Source: Aphrophora alni
Lineage: Eukaryota > Arthropoda > Insecta > Hemiptera > Aphrophoridae
Direction: 5' to 3'
Assembly: GCA_963513935.1 (NCBI GenBank)
Contig: OY740765.1
Span: 118,549,362-118,613,361, forward strand
DNA: 64,000 nucleotides
Position 1 is the first letter of the stretch; every line of letters starts with the position of its first letter. A program made the translations under genes and the position numbers. Under the pieces are notes generated by a model. The model saw only the letters and a program-made list of their open reading frames with translations. It did not search any database and was not told the origin of the DNA. This document shows, one piece after another, positions 1-11,435 of the stretch.

Positions 1-110
1 CGAATCACCACACGAGCGTAGCGAGTGGAGGTTCTTTCATAAATAAACAGCTTGGAGGTCGGCCTGAACCGAGACACTGACACGAGGGAAGCGAGTAAAG
101 ACTTTATAAT
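1..110 (-). repeat. Family-B dispersed repeat, partial copy
   Basis: This is the reverse complement of a segment recurring near 6430, 13545, 41300 and 43160. It carries two copies of a CGCTCGTG-type motif flanked by CCACTC. The copy is cut by the window edge on one side and by an inverted-repeat element starting at 114 on the other. Confidence 0.6.
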
Positions 111-113
111 ATA

Positions 114-1468
114 CAGGACGTTTCACAAAGTTCTCCCGCTACTCTCAGAGCTCATTCTTTAAATGAAAACAAAGAAAAAGTTCATAAAACATATGTCCGG
201 AAACGTTTTGTTTACCGGCTATCCGCTATTTTGTTTTAACAGTTATAACTTTGGAAAAGATAAGATATTGAACTCAAATTTTGTATACGCATTGGTAATG
301 TAACAGTTTACTAGTGTACCCAAAACAAAGACTTTATTAATGATATTTTCAAAATGGAGGCAGTTTAAAATTGTTAACGTCACATATCTCGAAAACTAAT
401 TAAAAAAAAAAAAAAAAAAATTAATTTAATGTCAAACGAAATACTTTGAAAATTATTTTTGTAGCTAAGATAACCGAGTTATCGACCAAAAACACTAAAA
501 AAATATATTTTTGATAATTGTCTACATCTCTACAACACCCAAGAATAATCTGAAAACAAAACATTTTTGAATTTTGATAATTTTGATCTCCAAATCTTTT
601 ATATTTTAGGTCTTTTACAAAACTTCCTATTTTAAATTTTAGCATTTTATAACATCGATAAAAAGGTAATAATAAAATGCGTCATAGTTTAACAAATAGA
701 ACGTGTAAAGGATATATTTCCGAATAAATTAATGTAAATACAGTTAATGGAAAACAAACATATGTTAGAAAAATTTGAATTTAGGAAGTACAACGAAGAC
801 CTAAATTAATACCAAGACAAAAATATATAATACTATAATTTACAATAAATTGTCAAAAATGAATTCATCAACATTTTTCTGGACGCTTATGGTTTGCTTC
901 CGTTGACTTTTTAGTTTTGCTGTATTGTTCTTATTTACGCAGCCATAATTCGGGGAATTTTTTCAACATTTTCGTAATTTTTGTAACTTTATTAGACAGT
1001 TATTGAATCAGTTATAGTTGTTGATAGTTAATATTTATCAACTTTATTTATTTATTTATTTTTATAGAATTGTAGACATTTACCAATAAATTTAATTTTT
1101 TTTTTTTGTTATATAAACTCGGTTATCTTTGGAGTTGGAGAACAAAATATAAAAACATATTGTTCGTTATTAAAATATGAAAATATTTTTAATGTTGTAA
1201 ATATTGTGTAAAGTTAACGGTATTTTAGATGTGTGATGATAACAATTTTAAACGGCAGCCATTTTGAAACTTTTTTTAATAAAGTCTTTGTTTTTGGGAC
1301 ACAATAAATAAAAAATCTGAACTCAATATTTTATCTATTTCCAGAGTTATAAAGTTTAAAAAATGGCAGATAGCTGGAAAACAAAACGTGTTTGTACATT
1401 ATGTTTTTATGAAATTTTGTTTTTATTTTAATTTGGACAGTGGCGGAAGATCTTTGTGAAACACCCTG
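114..1468. mobile_element. Long-inverted-repeat MITE (MITE-1)
   Basis: The ends are inverted copies: the left end begins CAGGACGTTTCACAAAG and the right end finishes CTTTGTGAAACACCCTG. Both are flanked by TA, as expected for Tc1/mariner-type insertion. Similarity between the arms extends several hundred bases inward, for example ACTCAA near 274 against its inverted counterpart near 1320. No transposase frame is present, so the element looks non-autonomous. Superfamily assignment rests only on the TA target and end sequence. Confidence 0.7.
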
Positions 1469-2165
1469 TATACACATCTAGCCTACGTCAAGAAAGTAGA
1501 GACATACATAATTACAAAGGTTCAGAAAACCTATTTAACAAATATTTCCTACAAAATTATTCTACTAGATAAAAGCCATTGATCTATCTATACAATTTAA
1601 CTTTTCATACAAAGTCCAAGAAACCAACTTTTGGGCCTTACAATTAGAGGATTTTCTTACATTACATTATATGATGGGGCTGGGTAAGTACCATGATGAC
1701 ACCCACCAACAGAGATGTACTCGTATTTTACGTTGATACAATCTAGTTCCAACATTAACCCATTACCGATGGGCAGTATAACGGTAAATCTAAGCACTAA
1801 TTTTCTCATCTATGGGAATACATTGATTCTTTCTGCTTTCCGCTTTCTCCCATCTGTACTACTTTACCATATCATATGTGTAAAGAGTCGACCTTCACGT
1901 TACATTAATATTGAGCTAGATATTGATGTACCTTCCTCGTATGCACAAACTTTCAAGAGCACCCGTACCCTAAAACGACACCAAATTGTTCAAAATTTAA
2001 GAGAAAACCTCCTGTAAGGCGCTGGTTACTATATTTCCAAGATTGGAAAAAAATAACAAATCATCTTCCACGTCCTCAATAGACACCGAATTATTGGCAA
2101 TGTCTGATGCCTGTCAACATAGTCTGTCTGCGGAAGATTTGGATTTTGACAGATTCAATTTTATT
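1469..2165. other. Intergenic, no recognised gene
   Basis: A family-B end fragment lies at about 1650-1712 in reverse orientation (compare 12825). From 1715 there is a 100-codon open frame of less AT-rich sequence, but I recognise no domain and it has no clear splice context. It is left uncalled. Confidence 0.4.
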
Positions 2166-2170
2166 GCTGT

Positions 2171-2405
2171 TTGAAAGCGAAAACATATCATTCATCATCG
2201 TCTTATAAAAGAAACGAAGGAAATAACATAAAACCAACACCTCTAGTACTCGAATACTCTAATAGCGTCACGGTTGGAAAAGAAAATGAGTTGGCCACGA
2301 GAGAGCTAATAGGAAAGGTGAAAGAGAAAGATACAAGTCTACGTGGAAAAAAGGAGGAGATGCAGCAAGGTTTCGTTGCGATTGCCAACCCCGTACTGAA
2401 TAAAG
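2171..2405 (-). mobile_element. SINE-like family copy, reverse orientation
   Basis: The reverse complement matches the family consensus seen at 22928 and 48090: a GGCGATGATGA-type 3' part, the TACTCTAATAGC core at about 2258 in this orientation, and an AATCCC-GAG-type 5' end near 2395. An 81-codon open frame across it is accidental. Confidence 0.7.
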
Positions 2406-2519
2406 TGAGTTCCTAATGGTTTTACCGATTCAAATTCAGCATTACAGACAATTATGCAGTGTAAACCTAGGGATTATTACTTCAGAGTTAACGAAATTTA
2501 CCATATGCTCCAACAGCTA

Positions 2520-2963
2520 TATAATAAAACAATAATCCTACAGATTATCCCTGTGTGGTCATTGTGAGATTTTTAGGGATGAAACAGCTGACGAGATAGC
2601 TAGAATGGCATCCAAGTTTAGACCCAAGCGTCAAGGGTTGAACCTTTTTAAAGTTGTTTGTCGAAAATTAAAACAAAATTCAAATACCAATAGATAAACA
2701 ATTGGAGTCGAGGAGACTGATATCTCTTCAACATGCAGAAAGTAGCAAATGACCTCAAGGTATTCAAAAACATCAAATGATCAAATCAGACGTTTGGAGC
2801 AAGAATAACAATTGGACATTTAGTCACAGAGATCTATTTGAGCAGATTTCAGCTTAGCAATTCACCAGTGTGTAAGGTTTCCAGTGAATAGGAAGAATCC
2901 CTTAAGCTTACCCTCTTAGATTGTAGAGGTCAGTGTGAAGAAAGACAACGCTTTGAGCGTTAA
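2520..2963 (+). pseudogene. Decayed non-LTR retrotransposon RNase H and tail
   Basis: A plus-strand frame at 2551-2640 reads LCGHCEIFRDETADEIAR, which matches the WVPGHxGIxGNExADELAR block of retrotransposon RNase H. About 170 bp further on, other frames give ARITIGHLVTEIYLSRFQL and LLDCRGQCEERQRFER, matching the conserved tail 'TGHxxLxxYLxRFxL...C...E...LLDC...R' of I/R1/Jockey-type ORF2 proteins. Frameshifts and stops between the blocks show it is dead. The order of the blocks on one strand argues against chance. Confidence 0.75.
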
Positions 2964-3454
2964 GGAAGAGTATTAAAAGTGGATGTGATTACATTGAGTT
3001 CTACAACTTAGGGTTTAGGAAATAGAGTCTATTAGAGATATTGGGAAGAAGAAGAATCCCGCCATAGACCATCAACTCTAAACTCCAATTTTTTTTTTTC
3101 AAAATCGTCTCAACCTTTTTGTTGATCAAATTTTTGTTAACAGTCCTATACATACCATTCAGAGTACAAACACACACAACTTTTTCATCCAGCGTGTGTA
3201 TCATTTTAGCCAGATATCAAAATCTTTCCATAAACAAACTAATGTGTATCTTTTAGGGTATACATATATTGTTTTTACAAAAAAGGTTAATTTTGATTGC
3301 GATCCCTTGACTTCTTAATACATAATGTGCTACTAAGCCCCTAGGTTGTAATCTAGCAGATTTTTTCAATAGTACCCAACCCGTTTATCCACCTGTAATA
3401 AATTATGCTTTAAATGCTCTGCAGTTACATTAATTGATAACTTTTTAAGGAAAA
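2964..3454. other. Intergenic, nothing recognised
   Basis: AT-rich sequence with a poly-T run near 3090. No domain, RNA gene or repeat with a second copy was identified. Confidence 0.4.
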
Positions 3455-3712
3455 GAGATATAAAAAAAAACGGATTCCTCTATTGAACTCAGAATATATA
3501 ACAATATTACAAAATGTGTCATGTGACCCTATTTCTATTTAAAAACTTAAACCCAATTTCATGATGGCGTCTCAAAGTGGCTGGAAAATTTTTAAACTAT
3601 CAAAACTGGAAGTAAGTGTTGTCTTAAAAATATATAACAAAAACGAATATTTTGTGTTCATCCGTTTTGGAGAATTTTTATATATTTCATACTTTATGAA
3701 CACATCCTATTT
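3455..3712. mobile_element. Half copy of a TIR element (MITE-3 family)
   Basis: This stretch matches the right half of the element at 33680-34195: the ACTCAGAAT start, a CTATTTCTATTTAAAAA segment, the ACTATCAAAACTGGAAGTAA block, and the terminal CATACTTTATGAACAC. The left arm is missing, so it is truncated or was recombined away. The 65-codon frame here is accidental. Confidence 0.65.
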
Positions 3713-4130
3713 ACAACCAGCGAGCTATAACGTTTGTCTAACTAGGAACCCCATATAATTATTTATGACAAATCGTATTTGTATGAGATAAGTCAGTAAA
3801 CAAGATATATGATAAAATAAGTCATAAATACAAAACTACAAAACAAAAAAATATAAATTACTTTAATAATTATTTGTATCTCTTGTTAACAAAACAAAGT
3901 TTTCCATGTGCCAAAACATTAATGTGAAGCTACCAATATATAAACAAAACAAAGGAATTATATAACAGAGTAAAACAAATACAAACTACAAATTCAAATT
4001 GAACAACAAAAATAATATCATATAGTAAAATATTACAAGTGTAGTTAATATAACAAATTTATTCCACACATTGAGGACATTATTCTCTTTCCAGACAGTT
4101 TACTCCTCAGCACGTCTTAAGCGTTTGCTA
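3713..4130. other. AT-rich intergenic sequence
   Basis: Very AT-rich, with repeated ACAAAACAAA-like words. I see no gene or known repeat. Confidence 0.4.
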
Positions 4131-4297
4131 TATTGAATATGAGCTTGGTAATTCCGAGTGTCCCAGCTGGGTCTACACCTTTTTCATGTAATATTGGGCT
4201 AAATCACTCTATTTCATCTTTCCTAATAGGTCTTTCTTTATTAACTCTTGTTATTTTCCGATTCCCTCGGTCTCGATGATGACTGAGAGGTTTTTGC

Positions 4298-4359
<62 letters not shown>
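4131..4359 (+). mobile_element. SINE-like copy with 59-base A tail
   Basis: The 5' part (TTGGTAATTCCGAGTGTCC, then CTGGGTCTACACC) and the 3' part (GATGATGACTGAGAGG) match the family, with an internal deletion around the CTATTAGAGTAT core. The copy ends in an uninterrupted run of 59 A (4301-4359). This is the clearest sign in the window that the family spreads by retrotransposition in this orientation. Confidence 0.75.
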
Positions 4360-4361
<2 letters not shown>

Positions 4362-4870
4362 ATTACTCAGCAACAATAAATGTCTCAATTTGGCTTTAAA
4401 TTATTTTTAATATTTTGTATCGACTTCGCTAGTCCATTATAAATTCCAGCTTGAACAGGTATATTTTATCTGTTTAATCTGTGCTGATATTATCACTATT
4501 AACTGTCTGGCTCTTAAAACAACAATATAATAATTTCACTAAGGATACATACTTGGGACTGTTGTTTAAACACTCAAAAAGGTCACTGGATTACTTTAGT
4601 TTTGAAATTATTCTTATTACTTTTTACTGTAAGACGAATAACATTTTAAAATCCTGTTTATTAAAATTACCCTATAAAATAATCCCATAATTTATATCTG
4701 AATATTAGAAAATAATAAACCAACATGAGAGTTACAATATTTTGACAAATTACGGATCAGAAACATTAATTAAGTTATTTTATGAGACAGTTTATCGTAT
4801 GATCTACTCAAGATAGTACACTGTGTATAAACCCACAAATTTAGCAGACTCAATCTCCTCTAGTAATTCA
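4360..4870. other. AT-rich intergenic sequence
   Basis: No repeat copy or domain recognised. A 69-codon open frame at 4481 has no splice or homology support and is treated as chance. Confidence 0.35.
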
Positions 4871-5031
4871 TCATTCATATGATTGAGCTAAGGCAACTTT
4901 GTTGGAATTAAAGGAAGGAATCCGGTATCTGGGTGAAGGTGTGTCGACAGGTTCAGGTTTAGGTCGCGTCTCACTCTTTCTCTGCTCTCTGCACTTCTTC
5001 ATATATTTAATACTTAGGAGTACAATATTCA
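4871..5031 (-). CDS. Candidate terminal coding exon, unknown protein
   Basis: Read on the minus strand after a possible acceptor AG (5033-5032), one frame runs 53 codons to two adjacent TGA stops (4871-4873 and 4868-4870). It encodes a short hydrophobic start (NIVLLSI), then a basic, proline-rich hydrophilic tail containing KKCREQRKSE, PKPEPVDTPSPRYR and NKVALAQSYE. Base composition is clearly less AT-rich than the flanks, and the tail resembles the cytoplasmic C-terminus of a membrane protein. The pyrimidine tract is poor, no upstream exon was found in the window, and I do not recognise the family. It is longer than a chance frame but too short for a firm call; a retroelement origin is not excluded. 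Confidence 0.35.
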
Positions 5032-5170
5032 CTTGTGTCAATTATATAAAATAAAATTTATTTATAACAATTGTGTAATGTGGACGAAGTTCTAATGTAT
5101 GTAAAACAATTTAAATTGAAACTAAATACTTATAGCTCTGTAGGCCTACTAAAACTTGTAAAAACCATGA

Positions 5171-6399
5171 AAGATGGTTCATTAATAGTCACAGAGATGG
5201 TTTAATTATAGTCACAGAGATAAGTTCACTTATAGTCACAGAGATAGTTCACTAATAGTCACAGAGATAGTTTACTAATAGTCACAAAGATAGTTTACTA
5301 ATAGTCACAGAGATAGTTTACTAATAGTCACAGAGATAGTTTACTAATAGTCACAGAGATAGTTTACTAATAGTCACAGAGATAGTTTACTAATAGTCAC
5401 AAAGATAGTTTACTAATAGACACAGAGATAGTTTACTAATAGTCACAAAGATAGTTTACTAATAGTCACAAAGATAGTTTACTAATAGTCACAAAGATAG
5501 TTTACTAATAGTCACAGAGATAGTTTACTAATAGTCACAGAGATAGTTTACTAATAGTCACAAAGATAGTTTACTAATAGACACAGAGATAGTTTACTAA
5601 TAGTCACAAAGATAGTTTACTAATAGTCACAAAGATAGTTTACTAATAGTCACAAAGATAGTTTACTAATAGACACAGAGATAGTTTACTAATAGACACA
5701 GAGATAAGTTCACTTATAGTCACAGAGATAGTTCACTAATAGTCACAGAGATAGTTTACTAATAGTCACAAAGATAGTTTACTAATAGTCACAGAGATAG
5801 TTTACTAATAGTCACAGAGATAGTTTACTAATAGACACAGAGATAAGTTCACTTATAGTCACAGAGATAGTTCACTAATAGTCACAGAGATAGTTTACTA
5901 ATAGTCACAAAGATAGTTTACTAATAGTCACAGAGATAGTTTACTAATAGTCACAGAGATAGTTTACTAATAGTCACAGAGATAGTTTACTAATAGTCAC
6001 AAAGATAGTTTACTAATAGACACAGAGATAGTTTACTAATAGTCACAAAGATAGTTTACTAATAGTCACAGAGATAGTTTACTAATAGTCACAGAGATAA
6101 GTTCACTTATAGTCACAGAGATAGTTCACTAATAGTCACAGAGATAGTTTACTAATAGTCACAAAGATAGTTTACTAATAGTCACAGAGATAGTTTACTA
6201 ATAGTCACAGAGATAGTTTACTAATAGACACAGAGATAGTTTACTAATAGTCACAGAGATAGTTTACTAATAGTCACAAAGATAGTTTACTAATAGACAC
6301 AGAGATAGTTTACTAATAGTCACAAAGATAGTTTACTAATAGACACAGAGATAGTTTACTAATAGCCACAGAGATAGTTTACTAATAGTCACAGAGATT
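5171..6399. repeat. 23-bp minisatellite with higher-order pattern
   Basis: About 53 head-to-tail copies of a 23-base unit beginning AGTTTACTAATAGTCACAGA. Units differ mainly at two positions (CACAGAG/CACAAAG and TAGTC/TAGAC). A variant of 24 bases (AAGTTCACTTATAG...) followed by a GTTCACTAATAG unit recurs at 5222, 5706, 5845 and 6099. These spacings are 484, 139 and 254 bases, each an exact multiple of 23 plus 1, showing that blocks were copied as higher-order repeats. No coding frame is maintained. Confidence 0.95.
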
Positions 6400-6965
6400 G
6401 GGCTTTGAAGCTGTAAATATGTGAAGAAACCTACACTCGCTAAGTTCGTGAAAGTGGGTCGGCCCTGTTGGAACTTGTAACTATACAAATATCTTTTTCT
6501 TCGGCAGTTATAAATTACATTTTAACAATAATTACGAAATTTTTCATCGTAGAGAGGTGGGATTGATACCATTACATCTGCAAATTTTATTCTGATTTAG
6601 TTAGTTATAAGTTGAATAAGTTCTAAGATATGACAAAAAATGTTTATAATGGTAGTCGTTTTGAAATTTTAAATTGATTTTTCACAATTTCAATATAAAT
6701 CTCAAAATTACATGAGCACATTAGAGTCTTCTATACCAAATCTCATGTTTCTTCTTAATTTCTGTGGTCTTTATAGGGCTTTCGTACAGAGAACAACGAC
6801 GACAGCAGTCAAATTGTATGAAGTTAAATGTTATTTATCACAAATGTGCCATGTGGACGAAGTATTACTATTTTATTGGTTTCCTACAGGTTGATCAACT
6901 CAAGATGGTCACCGTTAGGATATCTAAACCAATAAAATATACAACAAATGTTAAACAAGTAACCT
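6400..6965 (+). repeat. Family-B dispersed repeat
   Basis: Starts immediately at the end of the minisatellite (GGGCTTTGAAGCTGTAAA). Matches the copies at 41300 and 43160 in order: CACTCGCTAAG-TTCGTG motif, ACTATACAAATAT, CATCGTAGAGAGGTG, TTATAAGTTGAATAA, and the block ATACCAAATCTCATGTTTCT. The 60- and 71-codon frames inside are accidental. Confidence 0.7.
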
Positions 6966-7660
6966 ATATTTTTCTATGAGATTTGAAAATACGCTGAACA
7001 TATTTTCAATAATCGCTGCCATTATTCAATATGGCGGCCAATTAAAGTTTTTAAGTAACAAAATTGTTTTAAAGATATCACTTATTCTTCGGAGTTAGAA
7101 AATTTTGATAATAACTTCGCCATTTATCATCACAGAGGTGTCCGATTGGTAATAACAATAAAAATATTTTTAAAACTTTTTCTTGAGTATCTTTTAATGA
7201 AACTAACCTTTTATAATGTACAGCCTATGAAAGATTGAAAATTTAATATTTACTCGATTTTAAATGCTTTTAATAATTCGTTTATCTTAAATTTAACTTG
7301 AAAATATTATTTACTACAGAAAATAGGCAACAAACTATTTGAATTTGTAGATTTGTATTAAATTATTCCACTTCTAGATCCTGCCTTCTGTAAGGAGGTT
7401 TACAAAAGAGTGCGTGCCTGTATTTGTCCTTATGGTGGACATTTTGAAAATCTATTATAATTATTTCCCCTTCTTTGTAGAAAGAAAAGCACATTCTTTA
7501 ATGAAAACAATTTTTAAGATAAACCTTTTCTTTTTTTCCCTCCTATGTATTGTTGTTATTTTTTAACATTACTTTAACTTTTCCTTATTCAAACTAATGT
7601 TAATTTCAGGTCTGAAGAAGTCCAAATAACTGTTTTAAGCCTGGAGGTAGAAATGAAATA
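6966..7660. other. AT-rich intergenic sequence
   Basis: Contains words such as ATTCAATATGGCGGCC that recur in repeats elsewhere in the window, but no complete element or gene was resolved. Confidence 0.35.
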
Positions 7661-7662
7661 TA

Positions 7663-9156
7663 CAGGGTGTCCCATAAGTAAGCTGCCAAAGTTTATGAAA
7701 TGATTTGAGGGGTCAGGATATAGGAATACAAAATTGAAATACAAGTTTTTCCGAAAACATTTATTTTTCGAGATATCCGCCATTTTGTTGTTTACAAAAA
7801 ACATTACAACTTTTGATATATATAGAAACAATATTGAGTTCAGATTTGGTATAGCAATTTTGTATGTTAAGTTTTATAAGCTTAATGAAAATGAAGATTT
7901 CATTTTGTATATTTCAAAATAGCAACCGTATAAAATATTTAATATTGAATATCTCGACAACCATTAACTTTACAAAAAATTTTCGAGAACAAAACAGTTT
8001 CCTTTTTTAATGATTAACAGAATTTTGTGTTTTTTTTGTGTTTTTTTTTTTTGTAGGTCAAAGGATAACAAGAGTTATCAAAAGACAGGGACCATAATTT
8101 CTTGGTGGTTGTTTATAACACCCAAGATTGATCTAGAACCAAAATATTTTTGAATTCTTATACAAAAACAATAAATTCCATTACTCTAAATTGAATAAAA
8201 AAGGTTAATCAAATGTGACCTTTAACTATTTCAAAATGGCGCCTATTTAATTTACTTAATATTGGGAGTATTTTTTAAATTTTTTTTTCTACTTCTTGTT
8301 TATAATTTGTTCATTCCTTTACTTTGTTTTACTGTTATAATTTTTTTTAAATTTCATTTTCTCATAACGATTGTTTAGGCCTTCTACTAAATTGGGTTTT
8401 TGTAACCATGTAATTTAATTTACAAACAAATGTCATGGTGGATTCTGTCATAGTTTGTCATTCATAATTCCGTTGCCTATTGCAAACGTACAATAAAGTT
8501 GGAAGTCTTGTTTATTAAATAGGCTACAATTTACATTTGTTTTTATTTTTGTTAATAAATAGGCGCAATTTCGTAGTAGTTCATTTTTTATGCAATCTAG
8601 ATCAATGTATTTTATTATTTTCATTAAAAGTATTAAAATCCAAAACTATTTGTGTCTTGGTCAATTTTGGATGTTGTAAACAACTACCAAGAAATTACGT
8701 TTCTAGTTTTTTTTTTTTGTCAATAACTCGGTTATCCTTTGACTTATAGAAAAAATACAAAAAAGCATTTCGTTTGTCATTAAAAAACAAAACTGTTTTG
8801 TCTTCTATGAATTTATTGTATAGTTTATGTTTGTCGAGATATTCAATATTAAATATTTTATAAGGTAGCCATTTTGAAAATATACAAAATAAAGCCTTTA
8901 TATTCGGTACACTTATAAAACGTAACATACAAAATGGGTATATCAAATCTTAAAACTCAATGTCGTTTCTGTTTCTAAAGTTTTTTTTTTTTTTTTTTTT
9001 TTTTTTTGATAAAAAGGAATAGCAGATATCAAGAAAACTAAATGTTTTCAGGGGAAAAAAAAATTCTAATTTTTTTCTTTATCCTGACACCTGACCCACA
9101 GAATCATTTCCTAAAGTTTGACAGCTTACTTACGGGATATGTTTTTTAATAGCCTG
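7663..9156. mobile_element. Long-inverted-repeat MITE (MITE-2), 1.5 kb
   Basis: The left end, CAGGGTGTCCCATAAGTAAG, is answered by a right end that is its approximate inverse (CTTACTTACGGGATA...CCTG), with TA on both sides (7661-7662 and 9157-9158). Inverted similarity continues inward for about 500 bases on each side, including the ATCCTGAC-type block and the ACTTTTGATA/TTCAGATTTGGTAT region. A second copy lies at 36873-38224. No transposase remains; open frames of 62-83 codons in the arms are by-products. Confidence 0.8.
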
Positions 9157-9158
9157 TA

Positions 9159-10109
9159 TATTCTAATAACCTGTTTGTCATATGATCTGTTGGAAATAAT
9201 ATTTTTACCCTAAATTGAAGATAAAACATAATTAAAGGACCCACTAAAAATTGAATAAACAATAAATTTTCAATCTTTCACAGGCTGTAGATTTTAAACG
9301 TTTGGGTGTATCAAAATATACCTAACAAAAAAATTTTTTTAATTACATGTGCTATCCATAAAATGACCACAAAACATGTTTTTTCTGTTTAAAATAAAAC
9401 TTAGTTGGCAGAAATATTGAAGTTAAAAGTCCTCATGTGGAAAAATGAAAACGAAATTAATGTTAGATATATGATTTCATAATAATTTTTAATAATGAAT
9501 TTGAGCTGTCTCCATCAATTTTGGCAATTAATTATGTTTGAGCTATGTTTTTGTATTTATTTTGTTTGCCTTGATTCAATATTATGAAGATAAGTTTAGA
9601 TGTACTGTTACAACTAATTAAGTTATGATAACAAATATAAATATGATAAAATATAAAAATTTGCGAACAATTTAAAAAATTTACTTAACATTAACAATCA
9701 CGGGGGAAGGTAATATGCTTAGTGGTGATGACAGGAGTGCTAGATCTTCGACACGGATTGCACGCATTCATTGTATGATGGTATATCTAAGCTGACGGAA
9801 AAATTTGTTCTATATTGTGTTTACAAAATGTAATAGACGATTTTAAACAATTTGTAGACAATATCATACAAATTAAATGCAGAGCAGATACAGTTCTAAT
9901 AAGAAGAAGACTGAAGTCTTGCATGAGCTAAAAGACAGGTTAATTGTGACTGGGTAAAAGAAAATTTCCTTGTGGAACGTAACTTTAAATGGTTACAGTC
10001 TATGTCTTGTATGAATGAAAAATCTGAGGACAATGATAAGTTTAAGAATCCGAATCGTTAATAAATAGGCTTCAGGATTTTTTATTTAAAAAAAAAAATT
10101 TAAGTCTAA
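9159..10109. other. Intergenic; possible upstream part of an ORF1 remnant
   Basis: 9159-9700 is AT-rich without recognised content. From about 9840 the sequence is less AT-rich and one frame near 9950 gives DWVKENFLVERNFKWLQS. It might be part of the retrotransposon ORF1 whose SGNH-like portion follows at 10520, but this is inference only. Confidence 0.3.
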
Positions 10110-10330
10110 AACACTTTCGGTCATCATCGCCTTATGAAAAAAGGAAGAAAAGAACATAAAACAAAATACTCCTATCTCTTAAATACTCTAATAGCATCTG
10201 AGTCAGAAAACAATAAGAGTTGGTTATCTAAAAGGAAGAAAAATGGAAGAGAAAGATCTAACCTAACACTACTTGAAAAATTATAGATTCAGCTGGGTCT
10301 TTTGGGATTGCGAAACCCCTACTCACTAAA
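10110..10330 (-). mobile_element. SINE-like family copy, reverse orientation
   Basis: The reverse complement matches the family from the GGCGATGATGA 3' motif through the TACTCTAATAGC core to the CAATCCC 5' part. It sits between two stretches of plus-strand retroelement-like sequence and probably inserted into them. Confidence 0.65.
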
Positions 10331-10519
10331 AGTTTGAGGGTCTCAGGATATTTTTAATGAATCTAAATTAAACAATAGTGTAAATGACGAACAATAGGTC
10401 AAAAACGGCGAGGTAAAAAATAAATCACTAATAAAAAGTAAAGCGGAATGCTACATATCACTGGACTCACAAAATTTAACACCAACTAAAATAAAAATTC
10501 ACAGTGCAAATTAATAGGA

Positions 10520-10790
10520 ATAAAAATACAAATTTTATCGGACTCAATCGGACAACAGTTGTTTGAGGTTTGTAACATTTTTTTATTCAGATGCGGGACT
10601 ACAGAATTTATGAGGGGATTTGAAATCGTTGTCTGAGTTTACTAAACTTGATGTCCTTATGGAAACAAATGATGCAGGCCGTGAACAGACTCTAAGTTAT
10701 ATCTGCCAAAAAAACTCTCATTCTAACTTCGTAATGTGTAATATTCCTTATAGATATGATAATGAATGTAATTGTAAGAAGCATAGTTGA
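10520..10790 (+). pseudogene. Decayed LINE ORF1 with SGNH-hydrolase-like blocks
   Basis: One frame gives IKIQILSDSIGQQLFEVC, resembling the GDSxG motif block of SGNH hydrolases (here SDSIG). After stops, another frame gives DVLMETNDAGREQTLSYI and NFVMCNIPYRYDNE, resembling the 'D-V-I-x-x-G-T-N-D' block and the following 'N-I-P-Y-R-Y-D' strand. SGNH/GDSL-type domains are known in ORF1 proteins of some LINE clades, especially CR1-like. The order of blocks fits, but stops and the degenerate GTND show a dead copy. Confidence 0.5.
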
Positions 10791-10999
10791 AAGACAGCCT
10801 CATGCTGTGGTGTGTCATTGGAATCTAATGATCGACAGGCACACGGATTACACAAAAGGATGACTTCAGCTTGGAATACAATTCCGTAGTTCCCAAAGCT
10901 ATACTTATATTTTCCTTGGTTGTTTTCCCATAAATTGGCGTACCTGCACCGAAGTTAGTACGAGATCCTTCAGTATAGTATTCTATTCTATAAATATAC

Positions 11000-11092
11000 T
11001 GGCTAGGGTCTCTTTATTTAAGTTCCTTTTTTTTTATAAAGCGACGAAGACAGAGATTTTTCTCCTTTGAGCAACAAGAACAAAAATTGTCT
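11000..11092 (+). mobile_element. SINE-like family, 3' fragment
   Basis: CTAGGGTCTCTTTATTT, the T-run, AAAGCGACGAAGACAGAGA and TTTGAGCAACAA match the 3' third of the family. The 5' part is absent. Confidence 0.55.
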
Positions 11093-11435
11093 GTTATTTT
11101 AATTATACTTCTATCTCAAGTACATTTTGAGATACTACACGTCTCGGACACTTATTAATACAATTAATATTGATTTTAAATGGGAGACCGACTGCCATTA
11201 AATAATATACTATTTTATATATTACAATATGTTTTTGTCAGTTACTTCGAGTTATGGTGTGTACGTCGAGTTTGCCACCTGGGAAATGAAAGAGACGAAT
11301 TTTTTGCGCAATCAGTTCCGCCAGTCGCTAATATTTAACGGATGGACTAGTAAATAAATACCGGAAAATGACAGCATTCGAGAATTCATTTCTCACTTCT
11401 TGCCTCTGTGATTTATTTTAACGCCGCTTAGATAT

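Noticed and set aside
2171..2416. 81-codon plus-strand frame as a gene
   Set aside because: It lies wholly within a reverse-oriented SINE-like copy and shares its sequence with non-coding copies elsewhere. The same applies to frames at 63240-63596, 19483-19889 and 42754-43029.
5171..6399. CRISPR-like repeat array
   Set aside because: Repeats are contiguous 23-mers with no spacers, in an insect genome.
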